Assembly (NCBI RefSeq): GCF_000708205.1
Contig: NW_014575556.1
Span: 678,267-742,266 of the forward strand
Direction: 5' to 3'
DNA from: Mixia osmundae IAM 14324
Taxonomy: Eukaryota > Basidiomycota > Mixiomycetes > Mixiales > Mixiaceae
DNA: 64,000 nucleotides
A program made the position numbers and the translations under genes. Shown piece by piece: positions 33,564-44,371 of this stretch. The notes below the pieces were generated by a model. That model was not told the origin of the DNA, ran no database searches, and saw only the letters and a list, made by a program, of their open reading frames with translations. How positions within the stretch are numbered: the stretch's first letter is position 1; every line of letters starts with the position of its first letter.

Positions 33564-34541
33564 TCATCCAAAGTGAAAGGTGTCGCGTAAGACATGCCAC
33601 ACTGCCCCATAGGTCTTTTCTACTTGCGTCTCTTTGACGACTTGGCCTGTCAGGCCCTCTCGTTCGACGAGTGTACAAGGTTGCTCTGTACTTGCTTCCC
33701 AGAGTAGCGAAGTTCTATTGCCGTTCCGGTGGAGTATCGAAGCGACGAGCAGATTGACAAACCGTTGCTCCTTGTGCGTCGCCATGTAATGATTGGCGAC
33801 TTCAAAGTCGATCGGCGTCAGACTGATGGCATGCAAATGGTATGCAGGACTCCAGTAGCTCTTGCTCTCACCGTCACGTGCAGGGAAGTATCGCCAGAGT
33901 GTGTAGCCCTCTGGCATGTCTGGTAATTGCTCGACATCGTGTCCCGGCAGCTTTTCCTTCTTCATGCGATACTTGTAATTGCCAGCGATGGACGAGACAG
34001 TCTCATCGGTATCGAGAGGGACTGCATAGTCGGCCGCACCTCCGCCAAAGCCGACATCGGCCAGAAAGCGCGTATCTCTTCGATCGGACACTTCGACGAG
34101 CATGACGAAGTGTGAAAAGGGCGTCCAAGCATAGTCCAATCCCGTAGGATCTTGATGCCTGTTCAAGTATGTTCTTGCGCCTACATCTGACACTCTGAAA
34201 GGCGTTGGCCAAGAGCGCAAAAGGGCAGAAAAGAGCGTGTTGAGTACAAAGCAGAACCCGCCGCGGCGTTGTTGGACGACGCGCGTATAGCAGAAATCGA
34301 GCTTGCTGAGGTAGCCTTCACCCTCTCTGAGGGCGATCGGTCTATCGGCATTCGATGGATCTAGCTCTGCGAGATGGATGCCTGTTGTCTCAAAGGGCAC
34401 GCTCAGGAGATGAGCAGATTGGAGTGTGTTGAGCGTTGCGAGCGTCGGCGGATCGTCAATGATCGACGGAGGTAGACCTATGCGATCCAGATAGGCTACG
34501 ATCTGCTCACGAGAGAGAAGGGGACGTACGCCCCAAGTCAT
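33564..34541 (-). CDS. Arylamine N-acetyltransferase
   Basis: A single-exon 325-residue gene, unusual among these intron-rich neighbours. The catalytic triad is clear: Cys in RRGGFCFVLN, His in FSHFVMLV and Asp in FLADVGFGGG. The N-terminal helical part (LDRIGLPPS ... LQSAHLLSVPFE) and the lid region match fungal NATs, which acetylate arylamines such as plant or self-made benzoxazinone derivatives using acetyl- or malonyl-CoA. A cytosolic location is likely, with no signal peptide. The intronless structure could reflect recent acquisition or intron loss; sequence alone does not decide. It shares 131 bp with the divergent RhoGEF. Confidence 0.95.
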   Translation of the reverse strand: MTWGVRPLLSREQIVAYLDRIGLPPSIIDDPPTLATLNTLQSAHLLSVPFETTGIHLAELDPSNADRPIALREGEGYLSKLDFCYTRVVQQRRGGFCFVLNTLFSALLRSWPTPFRVSDVGARTYLNRHQDPTGLDYAWTPFSHFVMLVEVSDRRDTRFLADVGFGGGAADYAVPLDTDETVSSIAGNYKYRMKKEKLPGHDVEQLPDMPEGYTLWRYFPARDGESKSYWSPAYHLHAISLTPIDFEVANHYMATHKEQRFVNLLVASILHRNGNRTSLLWEASTEQPCTLVEREGLTGQVVKETQVEKTYGAVWHVLRDTFHFG

Positions 34542-34672
34542 CGATCGCAGTTGGCAGCGGGCAGCGCCGAGTGTGTCGTAAATAGTTTTTCAGATGGACT
34601 CGCCTGTGCCCAGAGCTGGCACCAGTGTCGCCGAGTCGAGCAACCGTTCGGAGCGGCGGATGACCTCGTACG

Positions 34673-37600
34673 ATGGCAAGCCAACGTACGCCGCCCTCGC
34701 CAGAGGATGTGCGGGTCAGACGGACGGCCTGGCGCGAGGACGACAGCGATAGCTCGAGCTCGTCGAGCGTTCGATCAACCACGCCGGCACCGTCTGCCAG
34801 TGCGAGCAGAAAGTCTTCCAGGAATGTCTTGTATGGCAGAGGGAGCTCCCCTGTCCCCGGCACATCTCCCGGCGCAGAGAACAGCTTCTCGCGACCCAAG
34901 AGGAGCGGCAGAACGCCCTTGTCTCCGTCGCAAGCTGCTACCACGACAGGCTCGCCAGATGTCAAGAAGCAAGGCAGCAGGATGTTCCCCGATACGAGCA
35001 AACCCTTGCCTCCGCTCCATCGGAGCTCGGCAGACTCACTGTCGCGAGGCAAAGATGCCCGGGTAGGCTTGGGATTAGCTCAGCCCTCTGCGACCGGCAG
35101 GCAAAGATCGGACTCGCTCTCCTCTTCCTCGAGCGATGTACCCCGCAAATCGCGAACGAGCTCCACGCCTGATCTCGGGCGCACTGTGTCTGCTCCCCGA
35201 ACGAGCAAGCCAAGCTCGAAGACGGCTAGCCCGCAGCAGTTGTCGAAACGCGGGTCGGGCCTCTTTGGCGTCAGGAGTAGAGACTCTGGCTACATACAAT
35301 ATGATCCAGAGAGTATAGCCATGGGGCGTACAGCCTCGGGTAGCAAACGCGAGGGAGGATCTTCCTCATCATCACTCCACTCTCGGAGCGCCCGTCGTAC
35401 GTCGTCCAGCTCGAACAGGCATCAGAGCCCCGCCGAGCTAGGCTTTGTAGCTGTCTCTCAATCGCTCTCGAACGAATCCGGTAGTGCTAGCACCTCCACG
35501 ACTGGTAGATCTGGCTCGAGACCTCACTCGCCTTATCAATCTGGCTCGTCCGAGTTTCCTGCGTCAGCCCAACCGCAACGCCGGATTCCGCTGGGCAGCC
35601 GCTTGTCGTACAGCAGCATAGAAGCACCCTCGCCCACTCTAAGTGATTCAAAGTCCATCTCCAGTCAGTCTGATCGCAGACGATCAGGCGCGCCTGTCAA
35701 TCGAGCACGCGCGAGCTCGGCTCAGCTCTCTCCAAGAATCTGGACAACTGAGCTTGCGCAGCCTGTCGACAAAGTCAACAGCTCTGAAGGTGAGATGGAC
35801 AAGTTCTCGGAAGCCGAATCTACTACCTCTTCTCGGCGCTCGAGAAGATCGACCGAGCAGTCACTCCGACTGATCGGACGTGGTGGCATAGCGACACCGC
35901 CAGCCGTGCGAGAAGATGCCTCCGATGGCGCATATCTAGATGTCAAAGCGAGACCTTCCTTAGATGAGCCTGACACAGCACCTCGTGTTGCTAACAGTCG
36001 CAAAGCGCCAGGTAGGCTGGCTCTGCTTCGCGCTCGGCACGAGCATTAGCTAAAGCATATTGCAGTGCCCTTACCTGCCAAATCGCCGAGACGGTCTCAG
36101 ACGATTGCAATGGTGCCAGATCACCGGTCTGCCAGTTCACCAGCGCGAATCGCTTTGCCCACACTGACCGTGCAGTCTGCGAGCCCATCGCCTCGCAAGC
36201 CTCAGATACCGCTAGAAATCAATGATGAAGGAGCAGAGCAGACTCCTACCAGCGCAAGTCCGATCAGGCATGATTATGCGGGCTTTCCAGACACTGCGGC
36301 GGACACACCAGTCGATGCGGAGCCTGCAGAACCGGAAAGCGTGCCCATGCCTCGCATCAGATCTGCTGGAACAATTGCAGCAGAGCCAACCCAACGTAAT
36401 TCCTGGTCGCCGCTATCCCTTGCTCTAGGCTTGCCGAATCTCGTCGGGCTCGGCACAAGCACTCTCAAAGGATTCCGACCCGCCGATCTGGCTACGCCTA
36501 CTGAAGCCGAAGTGCAAGAAACGCGACTTGTCTCGCCTGATCTGCATCCCAAGGGACACAACAAGCATGATTCGATCACATCGCTTGCTAGCTCAAGAAG
36601 CGACTGGTCTGCCTACTCGGTTTATGCATCAGAATCGCCTGCATGGGAATCGCACAGTCCCACATCGCCTGCTTTCAATGCCGCTTCTTTCAATCAAATT
36701 CAAGAGGAATCGGAGGATGATGATGCAGGCGATGACTCGGAAGAGGCGCAGAGGGCACGTCAGGCTCGCAAAGCCGCAGAGGCAGATCGTCGTAAAAGGA
36801 CAGCGATCATGTTCAGTCAGCAGGCAGATCGGATGGCCAACGATACTTCGCCCACAGACAGGACGCGCCCACCTCTACGCGTTGTCCCTTCGACGTCACC
36901 TCCTGCTGCTGGAAGCTATTCTCCAGGCTCCTTCACGCAGGAGGCTCTTTTCAACACAGATCCGTATCCTGGCGCTGCAATGCCTAGCAGCCCAAGACGG
37001 GGTAACACAGAAGATGGCAGTGCACCGCGTACGCCGCCAAGAACACGTAGCAAAGCCTCAAGGGCGCCGGGTGAAGCGACTTCTATGACTCGCAGATCTT
37101 CAAACGCTTCCCTTATCAGTCAGAATAGGGGCAATTCGCCTGATCTGCCGAGAAGACAGTCTAGCTTGTCCATTGAGAAAATGGAAGCGAAGACGAAGCG
37201 ACGTGACAGGTCAGGCTCCTCGAGTCCGACTGCGTTCCGCAATTCGCCAGTTTCCACACCTGGCTTGTCAGCGTATGCCACGCCAGATGTCACGACGCCG
37301 CCAGACGTCAATGCGTTAAACAAGGCAGACCTCATCAATCCTCGTGCGCCGCGACAGGTCTCTGGCGGGATCATGCAGGTGGCAGCGGCAGATGAGAAAG
37401 TATCCAAGCGACTCACGCAGACAGGCGACAAGCTACAGGAGCATCTGCAGGCCGAGCAAGTCGCACTCACTCATCGACAACAGCAAAGGCGAGGCTGGGC
37501 GATACAGGAGCTTCTGCGCACAGAAGCCGCTTTCGCGACTGATATGGCCATCTTGCGAGATGTCTACCTGGCTCGAGCGCGAGGCATGGATCTGCACGCG

Positions 37601-40012
37601 ATCAGCAAGCATATCAGTGAAGTCGAGTACGCTCCACCTACGCAGCCAATGGAATTTCACGAGCCAGGTCTATCGCACTCGACGGCGACAAGCGAACGCC
37701 TTGCAAATGGTCGAATATCGAGTACAGCGTTTTCGCCTTCGGCATCGTTCACCTCATCATTCGCAACGCTCGTAGCGCCATCCACAACGTCACTCGATGC
37801 ACCGCTCAGCGCTCATGATATCAAGAAGATCTTTCTCAATCTTGAGGATGTTGCCAGCTTCTCAGAGCGGTTCTCGACGCTTCTGCATTCGGCTCAGGGG
37901 ACGCTGGGTCAGCAAAGTATGGATGGGCAGTCGGCTACGATTGTAGGCGACACAATCGGCGCGACCTTTGTAGAGATGGTACGTTGCCTGCATTAGCTTG
38001 CTGAGCCAGCCTTATGCAGCGCTTTTCTCTACAGCTGCCCCGTATCCAGAGCATCTACACGCGGTACTGCTCACGACACGACGCGGCTATTCAGCGACTG
38101 AGCGAGATGACGCCGTTCATCGGAGATTATCTTGCGGAATGTCGCGACCTATGCCGGACGATGACAAATGCTTGGGATCTCGCGAGCTTGCTCATTAAGC
38201 CCGTACAACGCGTGCTCAAGTATCCTCTGCTCATCGATGCAATCTTGAGCAACACGGCATCAGATCACCCGGACTACAATGCCCTTCGGCGTGCCAACGA
38301 GGCAATACTCGCGGTCGCAGAAGACATCAACGAGGCCAAGCGGCGTCACGAGCTCATTGGCAAGGCCCTTGGCCGAGGCTCGGCGAAGTCTGCATCCAAA
38401 GTCGATGTCTCTACTAGCAAAGCAACCAAAAAGCGACCCGAAAACTCTCATTCTCGTGCATCGCTGAGCAGCGTCACCAAGAAGTTTGGTCGTGCCAGCC
38501 AGAAAGCCAGACAAGAGCTTGGCATGGATGCCCCGCTACAGATTGAGCAGAGCCTCACACATCTGATTGAAGAACTTGATGCAAAGGAAGCTGCAATCCG
38601 CAACTTTCGCTCGGCTGCAAAGGCGTGGTCGCGCTCGGTCGCAGCGTATCTGGCTTCGCAGATCTCGCTCCTCGAGCAGTGGGCGTTGTGCAACGCGCGT
38701 ATTGACGTCTCGGCCATGATGTCTATTGCCGACCGCGGAGAGAAGTCATTGCTCAATTCTGCGCTCACTGTCATCAGACTATCTGTCGCGGATTGGCAGA
38801 AGATGGTAAGCTGTTGCCCGTCTGCAGAGCCGGCACTGATTCCAAGTCTCTAGGACATACAACTTCGTGCTCTTCTGACGAATCGAATCGATCCTTTGCT
38901 GATCCTGCTGAAGAATCCGCGGATCGTCATTGCGAATTGTCAAGACAAGCTGCTTGATAAGGAAAGATACAAGAATGCGAAAGGCTCTGCGGATCGCGCA
39001 AAGGGACTTGAAGCGGCAACGGCCTGCGATGCTCTCACGCTGCAGCTGACGGAAGAGCTGCCTCGGCTTTGCGTGTCAATGACGCGCTATTTCGACATTG
39101 TCCTCGTTCAATGGGCACAGATTCAGGCGGGCTACTTTAGCAAAAGTCATGCTCACTGGGCTAGCATTCGACTACCGGCGAGCTCGACAGATGCTCCCGG
39201 GTCAAGCTTGGTCATGCAATGGTGGCTCAAGCACAAGAACGCGTCTGAAGTCTACGAGCAGCTACTGCTTTCCAATGATTCGTCAAGACGCCCTAGCCTG
39301 CGTGAGAGCACCGAGGGCGATCCTGCCGACACGATCTCTCTCGTCGAAAGTAGTAGAGGACCTTCGTTCAAGTCGGTCGGGGAAGCATCACCGAGTAGGC
39401 TTGCTGTCTTCGTAATGCCATAGGGCGCTGATGACGCGATCAGGCATGATGTCGTCGACAACCACGCCTGAAGGCTCAATTCACGCGCGACGTGCAACGA
39501 CAGATGCAGTCATCGATGCGGACACTGTCTCGATAAATGAGAGACCAGCGAGAGCGAGCCTGCCACTCAGCTCGGGTGCAGCTGCAACTGCCCGACATTG
39601 GCTGAGTCGACGGCGTAGCCGACCGCGCATCAATTCGGATGAAGGCGGATTGACGCCGGAGAACGAAGAAGTGCCGCCGATGCCGACTGTTCTCCCTGCG
39701 CTCGGCTTCCAGAAAGAGAGCGTCAAAGCGAGCGCGGCAACAAATTCGTCTCTGGGTACGAATGTTGGTGGCGAATCTCGTGCGTTAGAAGACAAGCCGG
39801 TACTGTATCGCGTACGAGCAGTAGACGACACCGATTCGACTTCACCAAACGGATCTGCGACGACGTATCCCATCATTTCGCAGCGTGCTGGCGATGTCTA
39901 CGAGGTGCTCCACGTAGATGCGCCAGAACGACCGGATACTTGGCTGTTTGTCCGCACGGTCTACAAGTCCTACGGCTGGGTCAGCGCCGTGGGTGTCACA
40001 CTTTTGCCATGA
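34673..40012 (+). CDS. RhoGEF with DH, BAR and SH3 domains (Gef1/Tuba-like)
   Basis: Predicted 1715 residues; exons 34673-36011, 36066-37978, 38020-38805, 38854-39394 and 39444-40012. The first ~900 residues are Ser/Pro-rich disorder. The DH domain begins around RGWAIQELLRTEAAFATDMA and includes the conserved helix SLLIKPVQRVLKYPLLIDAI. A BAR-like helical region follows (about residues 1250-1490), with the typical NCQDKLLDKERYKN block and LCVSMTRYFDIVLVQWA. A C-terminal SH3 reads VLYRVRAVDD ... GDVYEVLHVDAP ... WLFVRTVYKSYGWV. This architecture (DH-BAR, no PH) is that of S. pombe Gef1 and animal Tuba, which activate Cdc42 at curved membranes. A role in polarity or septation is inferred. Confidence 0.92.
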
Positions 40013-40127
40013 GACGAACAAGATTAGCAGTTTTTCTTTAATGACGGGCAGACGGATGTTTTGTTGCGACTTGTGATGTACCTTAGTATTGCAGCATGAG
40101 TGTGCATCGATGTACAGTCTGATGCGT

Positions 40128-40793
40128 CTATTTCAGATGCTTCTTCATCAGTACGAATTCGAGCAGCCTCGGTGGATTCTCGCTCGTTTGGCGGTTGCGG
40201 TAGCCGTAGAATTTGTAGCCTCGTCTGATGTACCACTGTTCGTTCGAGACAGCAGCCATAGGCTTGCCGTCCTTTGCTCGCTCGGCAGCAATGACAGCAT
40301 CGGGCAGCGTATCTAGGAGAACAACGCTGCAACTCAGCGGTGAGGTCGCGGCGCGTGCTTCTATGGCGTCCATTGCCGAGGAGCCTAGTCTCTGACCTTG
40401 CACTGCTGTGGAGATGTACAGTGCTGCTATCTTGACCACTCGGCCGCCTGCAGGATCATGCAGGCTCATGTCCTCATCTTCATCGATGAGATAAAGAGCA
40501 ACATGACCGATCGGCAGAAAGCTGACACCGTCGGGATCCGTGAGCGTCGATGCTTGCTGAGGATATGCAGCGAGCTGTCTAGCTTCTACATTCTGCCGAT
40601 GAGGGTCGTCACGAGGCAACGAGACCCAGAACATGAGCATTCTCCCTTCATCAGTCCATCGCTGCCACCGTGGTAAGCTCGCTTCTCCCCAGCCACATGC
40701 GAGTCGCTGAAGACGGAGGCGTTCAATATGATCATCACTGTGAGCGTCCCAGGCGTGCAGCTCCACTCGGGAGCAGGTCAAGCCGTGAGTCAT
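40128..40793 (-). CDS. GNAT-family N-acetyltransferase
   Basis: A single-exon protein of 221 residues when started at the ATG of 40793; an in-frame upstream start would overlap the Ubc1 coding region. The GNAT core is visible: GHVALYLIDEDED (beta4), VVKIAALYISTAVQGQRLG with the acetyl-CoA pyrophosphate loop QGQRLGSSAM, and EQWYIRRGYKFYGY near the end. A tryptophan-rich N-terminal part (WGEASLPRWQRWTDEGRMLM) precedes it. The substrate is unknown. It shares only about 95 bp with the divergent E2 gene. Confidence 0.88.
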   Translation of the reverse strand: MTHGLTCSRVELHAWDAHSDDHIERLRLQRLACGWGEASLPRWQRWTDEGRMLMFWVSLPRDDPHRQNVEARQLAAYPQQASTLTDPDGVSFLPIGHVALYLIDEDEDMSLHDPAGGRVVKIAALYISTAVQGQRLGSSAMDAIEARAATSPLSCSVVLLDTLPDAVIAAERAKDGKPMAAVSNEQWYIRRGYKFYGYRNRQTSENPPRLLEFVLMKKHLK

Positions 40794-40888
40794 CGGGTCA
40801 GGACGAGGACGGGGCGATAGTCGACTTGACATCGCGCCAAAAGGGGATCGCAGCCAAGCCGCTGTCGCCTCCACTGACGACGGGCAGG
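40794..40888. promoter_or_regulatory. Compact divergent promoter, GNAT / UBC1
   Basis: Only 95 bp separate the chosen ATG codons of two divergently transcribed genes, so both core promoters and 5' UTRs must fit here or overlap the neighbouring coding sequence. No TATA box is visible. Confidence 0.5.
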
Positions 40889-41920
40889 ATGACAGATGCA
40901 AGGCAGAGAAGGCTCATGAAGGAGATCAGAGACTGCGCAAGGGATGCGAGCACTTCCGGCATCACCATACGATTAGCAGGCGCAGATCTCGACGAGGATC
41001 CCGGATCCGCTTTGGCGTCGGGCGGCGACATCTCCCATCTCATCGGCGTCTTCAAAGGTCCAGAAAGCTCGCCCTATGAGGGAGGCATCTTTGAAGGCTC
41101 GTACGAAGCTGCACAGAGCAGTATCAGGCTGATCGGCGATACGTGACGAGCAGTGGATATTGTCGTGCCGCCCACTTATCCGTTCCAGTGAGCTCTGTGC
41201 GCCCTTTGCAGCTCAAGAGGATGCTGAACAGTCCTTGCGCTCGCCAGGCCACTCAAGATGAAGTTCATTACAAAGGTACATCGTCAGGCAAATGATGATG
41301 GACATGCTCACGCGACCGGTAGACCTACCATCCCAATGTCAGCTCACAAAGCGGCGCCATCTGTCTCGACATCCTCAAAGGTCAGCCTCTGTTCGCTTGA
41401 GTGATGCCGAGCTGACGAGCAAAGGCAGATGCGTGGACGCCCGTACTGACGCTCAAAACGGCGCTTGTCTCGCTACAAAGCTTGCTATGCTCGCCGGAGC
41501 CAAACGATCCACAAGACGCCGAAGTAGCCAAAGTATTCCTCACAGATCGCAAGCAGTTCGATGACACTGCCAAATACTGGACAACCGTACGTCAAGCCTG
41601 CCCGCGTGCACGCGAAAGAGGGCGCTCACACTCGTGCAGGTTTACGCGGGGGGCGATCGAGCTGCAAAGAGCAAATTAGGGCCAGACGGCAAGCCTGTAG
41701 CGCTAGACGAGATCCAGCTCAATGGTCTCAGCCATGAGCACGTCAAGCAGTGTGTCCTCATCTGCCACTAATAAAGACTATGACCCAAGACTAGCTCAGG
41801 TTCGTCGATATGGGCTTTGAGCAAACGAGAGTCATTCAGACTCTGGCCAAGGTCAACTACCGCGGCAACAATGCGACGAACATCCCTGACGACACGATTC
41901 TCACGGCCCTGCTCGAGTAG
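40889..41920 (+). CDS. UBC1: Ubiquitin-conjugating enzyme E2 with UBA domain (Ubc1/UBE2K type)
   Basis: Predicted 238 residues from seven small exons: 40889-41096, 41154-41187, 41248-41275, 41323-41380, 41429-41586, 41640-41749 and 41800-41920. The UBC fold reads [40 protein letters not shown], then the catalytic Cys in [10 protein letters not shown] and [17 protein letters not shown]. The C-terminus is a UBA domain ([20 protein letters not shown] ... [16 protein letters not shown]). Ubc1 extends K48-linked chains and serves ERAD. Intron 1 needs a GC donor (GCTCGT, 41097): no GT donor in the right phase exists, and only this join restores YEGGIFEVDIVVPP. Confidence 0.94.
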
Positions 41921-41965
41921 ATCTACGCAAAGTTAAATGCCATCCTTGTTGTACCAACGCGCAAT

Positions 41966-43750
41966 CTACATCGAATCTGTCTCTTCAGCAATGAGTAGAG
42001 CTGCCTTTTCGCCCAGTGCCAGTGCGACTGCTGCAGGATTGCCAGAGACGGTATCGGGCAGTATGGAGAGATCGATCACTTTCAGTCGTGCTACGCCGTG
42101 GACATTCATGCGCGTATCGACTACGCCACCCTCGCCGAGTGGCCGCATAGGCAGCGTCCCCATCGGATGAGCAGTCGTACTGATGGTCGCCCGCACCCAC
42201 TCTGCAATGATATCATCATCTTCAGAGCTATACTCGAGCATTCCTTCGGCTTTCTGAGCCGGTCCGTCCACGTCGAGCGACATGCAGCGAGCCGTCGAGT
42301 GATCTGGAAAGCGAGGATGAAAAGCGGCAGCCTCGCCACGATACGCAGGCAGTCGACGCATGATCTCGCGCGACTTCTTGTATGCCCAGATGGCCACCTC
42401 CATATCCTGCTCGCAGCTCAGATATCCCGCATCGAACACAGCCGGCACAGCAGGATCGGTGCTTCGGATGTGAATAGAGCCAGAGCTTTGGGGGTGTAGC
42501 ATGACCAAACCGGCCGTCAGGTACTTGCCCGAGGCCAAATCGCCAGTACGAGCAGCTTGCAAACCTGGCACGAACACGAGTTGGAGCAGGGGTCGATCGA
42601 CCCAGTATGCAAAGCGCTCGCGCCAGTACTGCTTGAATCCTTGTGACATGTTCATGAGTGTGTCCTTGCATGGGCGGAGCTTGCATCCGACGTCAATGTA
42701 ATTTGTCGACAGCGGTCCTGTGCCGCTTTTGAAAGATAGACGAGCTGTCGTCACTGCGTCTGACTCGGCGCAGAATAGCGCGTCAAGCGTGTTCGTGTCA
42801 TTTCCAGCGCGATAGACCGTCTTGAGGTTCGGATGGTCCCGATAGGTTGCACCGATGCCGGGTACAGCGGCGAGAACAGGTATGCCGAGTGCTTTGAGGA
42901 TGTTAGGACGGCCGAGTCCTGAACGCTCCAATATAGCAGGCGAGGCGAGCGCGCCTGCGCCAAGGATGACAAGCTTCCGAGCGTGACAGGTGAGCATGGT
43001 GCGTTCCATTCTGACTGCTGTTGCCGATGGGCCGGCCGTACAACGTATAGGCTCGCGATAGATAACCACGCCCGTGGCTTCTTTATCAGCGTCGAAGAGG
43101 ATTCTATCGACGCGGTGGCCCATGAGAACTTCTATATTGGTGCAGGTCGCGCGAGCAGGTGTGAGCATACAACTCGCTGGATCTTGTCGCTTGCCGTCTG
43201 CAACAAATCGAGGCCAGAACTGCACAGAGTGACCAAGCTGTCTGTCTGCGTCAAAAGGAATGCCTTGATTTTCGCAAGCTTGCACGAATTGTGTGACCAG
43301 ATCCGAAGAAGCAGTCTCGCCCACGCTGGCTTTGACTGCGCCGAGCGATCTGTCAACGAGTGGCATCATAGAGTGACAATCGAAGCCCTCGCTTCCCATT
43401 GCGTCAAAGTCGCTCGCGAGCGGCTTGGTGTATTGCAGCCAATGCATCTGAGATGAGCCGCCAAGAGCATGACCTGTAGGTACGACGACGGGTCGACGCG
43501 CACCGAGATGTGGCGAAGGCGTGGCAATGTGATAGTCCACGGTCGCACTGTTCGGCACGAGATGACTGAGGAACAAGCCTGGCGTGGAAACAGCGGGGTT
43601 CAGCGTCTGATCCTCGCCTTTCTCGATGATGAGAATTGAGAGATCTGGCCTCAAGTGAGCAAGTCGAGTCGCAGCGACGAGTGAGGCTGTCCCTCCGCCG
43701 ATGAAGAGCACATCGCATTGCTTCGCCGCTTCAGACATCTCACTCGACAT
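41966..43750 (-). CDS. GMC-family FAD oxidoreductase
   Basis: A single-exon protein of about 594 residues, starting at MSSEMSEAAKQCD. FAD-binding motifs are VLFIGGGTASLVAATRLA, an acidic ribose-binding end LIIEKGEDQT, GHALGGSSQMHWLQYT, and the second GMC signature GAGALASPAILERSGLG. The catalytic His is probably in AHPMGTLPM or near it. The C-terminal block VIDLSILPDTVSGNPAAVALALGE is typical. Fungal GMC enzymes oxidise alcohols or sugars to make H2O2 or serve detoxification. No clear signal peptide is seen at the chosen start; the upstream in-frame stretch (TTG start near 43837) is Leu-rich but lacks an ATG. Confidence 0.9.
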   Translation of the reverse strand: MSSEMSEAAKQCDVLFIGGGTASLVAATRLAHLRPDLSILIIEKGEDQTLNPAVSTPGLFLSHLVPNSATVDYHIATPSPHLGARRPVVVPTGHALGGSSQMHWLQYTKPLASDFDAMGSEGFDCHSMMPLVDRSLGAVKASVGETASSDLVTQFVQACENQGIPFDADRQLGHSVQFWPRFVADGKRQDPASCMLTPARATCTNIEVLMGHRVDRILFDADKEATGVVIYREPIRCTAGPSATAVRMERTMLTCHARKLVILGAGALASPAILERSGLGRPNILKALGIPVLAAVPGIGATYRDHPNLKTVYRAGNDTNTLDALFCAESDAVTTARLSFKSGTGPLSTNYIDVGCKLRPCKDTLMNMSQGFKQYWRERFAYWVDRPLLQLVFVPGLQAARTGDLASGKYLTAGLVMLHPQSSGSIHIRSTDPAVPAVFDAGYLSCEQDMEVAIWAYKKSREIMRRLPAYRGEAAAFHPRFPDHSTARCMSLDVDGPAQKAEGMLEYSSEDDDIIAEWVRATISTTAHPMGTLPMRPLGEGGVVDTRMNVHGVARLKVIDLSILPDTVSGNPAAVALALGEKAALLIAEETDSM

Positions 43751-43837
43751 TAGGAGTTTTGTCGTAGGAGAAGGTAAGCAGGTCTGAGAGAGCAGCAGGA
43801 GAAGAGCAGGTCCATGCGGCAGATCTCGATCCGACAA

Positions 43838-44267
43838 TCAGTATCCGACTCGATCTCGGTACAGCTTATTCAGGTAGAAGCCTCCGGCCAGCAGAGAAGT
43901 GACGGCAAGGGCTTGCGGTATTGGTCCTTTCCGGAATCGAGGCACGGAAGAGGCCAAGAGCACGGCGGACGCTCCTGCTCGTGGTGCTGCATCAGTGCTC
44001 GTCGCATAGTCTGGGCTTGCAGGTCTCGCACCTGCTGCAATCTCGTGACCATAGTCTGCGCCGGTCTGAAGTCTGTAGCCTGCAAGTGCATATGCTGAGC
44101 CGACGACGAGGCCTGCGATGAGGGAAGGACGAGAGCGAGTTCGGGCAAAGCCAGCTGCGCCTCCCAGCATGCAGATCCTGCGGTTGCAATAAGAGGATCA
44201 GTCTCATCGGTCTGCTTCTCTGGCTATCGACACACCCTGCCATAGTGTAAGCTGGATGCTGTGACAT
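43838..44267 (-). CDS. TMEM14-family small membrane protein
   Basis: Predicted 123 residues; exons 44267-44236 and 44178-43838 separated by a 58-nt intron whose removal gives MSQHPAYTMAGICMLGGAAG, the usual start of the family. Glycine-rich helices (PSLIAGLVVGSAYALAGYRL, ALAVTSLLAGGFYLNKLYRD) with TRSRPSLIAG are characteristic of Tmemb_14/UPF0136. Animal members act in the mitochondrial inner membrane (TMEM14C in haem synthesis); fungal function is unproven. The connecting loop is longer and more Ala/Ser-rich than usual. Confidence 0.85.
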
Positions 44268-44371
44268 GTTGTAGAGCCCGAGACCTTGACGAGCTGTCTC
44301 TTTGCGCCAGTCGCGACGCAGCACGCACAAAATCCCAAAGCGTGCAACAATCAGAAAACGGACTACAAAGC